A stretch of 64,000 nt of DNA from an uncultured Eubacteriales bacterium (lineage in GTDB: Bacteria > Bacillota > Clostridia > Oscillospirales > Acutalibacteraceae): the NCBI GenBank assembly GCA_934511365.1, contig CAKSWC010000008.1:34143-98142 (forward strand), in the 5' to 3' direction. The translations under genes were made by a program, and so were the position numbers. Position 1 is the first letter of the stretch, and every line of letters begins with the position of its first letter. This document shows positions 63,584 through 64,000 of this stretch, piece after piece. The notes below the pieces were generated by a model. The model was not told where the DNA came from and did not search any database. It saw nothing but the letters and a program-made list of their open reading frames with translations.

Positions 63584-63867
63584 TTGCCACCTAAACCTCC
63601 TGTTATCTATTTCACTGCCAAATCTGCCCCTTAATATCGAGTGGCTTAAACTGCGGTCGGCTCTGACAACAATCCTAGTGTCACAACCTCTGACATCTAA
63701 TCCACAGCCTAAACCCTACAGCTATTCTCCGACTACTCAATTTTTCTCCGGTCAAACCGAAAAGTAGATATGTTTCCATACAAGAAAACCGAGCTTTCCG
63801 CAAGGCTTCTCTGATGATACCAACCTTACAAAAAGCCCGGAAATACGCCACTTTTCAGCACTTGATT
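63584..63867. other. Non-coding stretch upstream of the nuclease-like gene
   Basis: No gene, tRNA or strong hairpin was found. The promoter of the nuclease-like gene should lie here, but I could not pick one with confidence. Confidence 0.5.
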
Positions 63868-64000
63868 TTATTTTCTTGACAGCAAACAGACCGTCTCAAC
63901 GGTATTACCTTTTTCCCACAAGTGCCGCCTTACCTCTTGACCATCCCGATATATTGGGAAATTAAACTCTATCGACTTCAAAGGCTGCTCTGACTCCCCA
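63868..64000 (-). pseudogene. Possible 3' end of an rRNA uracil methyltransferase (RumA/RlmD-like), partial
   Basis: A 43-codon minus-strand frame, open at the window edge, ends with GNTVETVCLLSRK and a TAA at 63868-63870. The VETVxLLSR ending resembles the HVExVVLLSR C-terminus of RumA-type methyltransferases. The upstream residues (EFNFPIYRDGQEVRRHLWEK) do not obviously match, so this may be a gene end, an integration-generated copy, or coincidence. Confidence 0.35.

Noticed and set aside
1..64000. CRISPR arrays
   Set aside because: No regularly spaced direct repeats with unique spacers and no cas-like proteins were found; the periodic repeats at 43.1-44.4 kb are the coding repeats of the leucine-rich protein.

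Overview
The window looks like chromosome from a spore-forming low-to-moderate-GC Firmicute of class Clostridia, most likely a gut-type Oscillospirales (Ruminococcaceae-like) bacterium. The evidence is an alpha/beta small acid-soluble spore protein, CwlD, a SpoIIM-like protein, a TIGR04086 membrane protein, RNase J, GdpP, a BspA-like surface protein and a xylose-utilisation cluster. Housekeeping genes fill most of the sequence; the accessory material sits in five gene-poor islands.

Region by region: (1) 1-13.3 kb: a type IIA topoisomerase pair (the B subunit is cut by the window edge), rnhA, RNase J, the c-di-AMP phosphodiesterase GdpP, ribosomal protein L9, replicative helicase, tilS, hpt and ftsH. 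(2) 13.4-24.5 kb: an UppP-like membrane protein lacking the catalytic motifs, FtsK/SpoIIIE, a YgiQ-type radical SAM protein, a secreted-type metallo-beta-lactamase-fold protein with a DUF3006 partner, tRNA-Leu(UAG), cwlD, radA, a DUF6873-like protein and a Xer recombinase. (3) 24.5-29.2 kb, minus strand: queA-tcdA-tgt-yajC-TIGR04086-spoIIM-like. (4) 29.3-35.7 kb: asd-dapA for lysine, a small multidrug export family protein with a NUDIX protein, and a HAD-HD-membrane protein-TetR operon. (5) 36.3-42.0 kb: xylB-GH3 glycosidase-xylA, divergent from an AraC-type regulator. (6) 42.0-45.9 kb: an IS256 remnant, a leucine-rich surface protein, SASP, an internally deleted IS1182-like element and tRNA-Gln(CUG) with nearby partial copies of itself. 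(7) 46-60.9 kb, mostly minus strand: ttcA, secG, tig-clpP-clpX, a phosphoesterase, thrC, an M19 dipeptidase with yraN and rnhB, a small P-loop ATPase, pgi, dacF and tmcAL, with mtaB on the plus strand. (8) 60.9-64 kb: an accessory junction with a truncated second IS1182-like end, a DUF6273 fragment, the 3' end of a large serine recombinase, a 530-residue protein with a PD-(D/E)XK nuclease signature, and a possible rumA-type 3' end at the window edge.

Seven genes modify tRNA (tilS, tcdA, tgt, queA, ttcA, mtaB, tmcAL), and several act in replication and recombination (topoisomerase pair, dnaC, ftsK, radA, xer, rnhA, rnhB). The best candidate for something undescribed is the 60.9-64 kb junction, where a nuclease-like gene of unknown function lies beside recombinase debris. 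Secondary interests are compact RNA and DNA structures: a hairpin holding the ribosome binding site between yajC and the TIGR04086 gene, a palindrome before xer, a four-hairpin cluster after tetR, and an inverted pair of hairpin repeats bracketing the xylose cluster. All calls come from reading the sequence; no database search was run.
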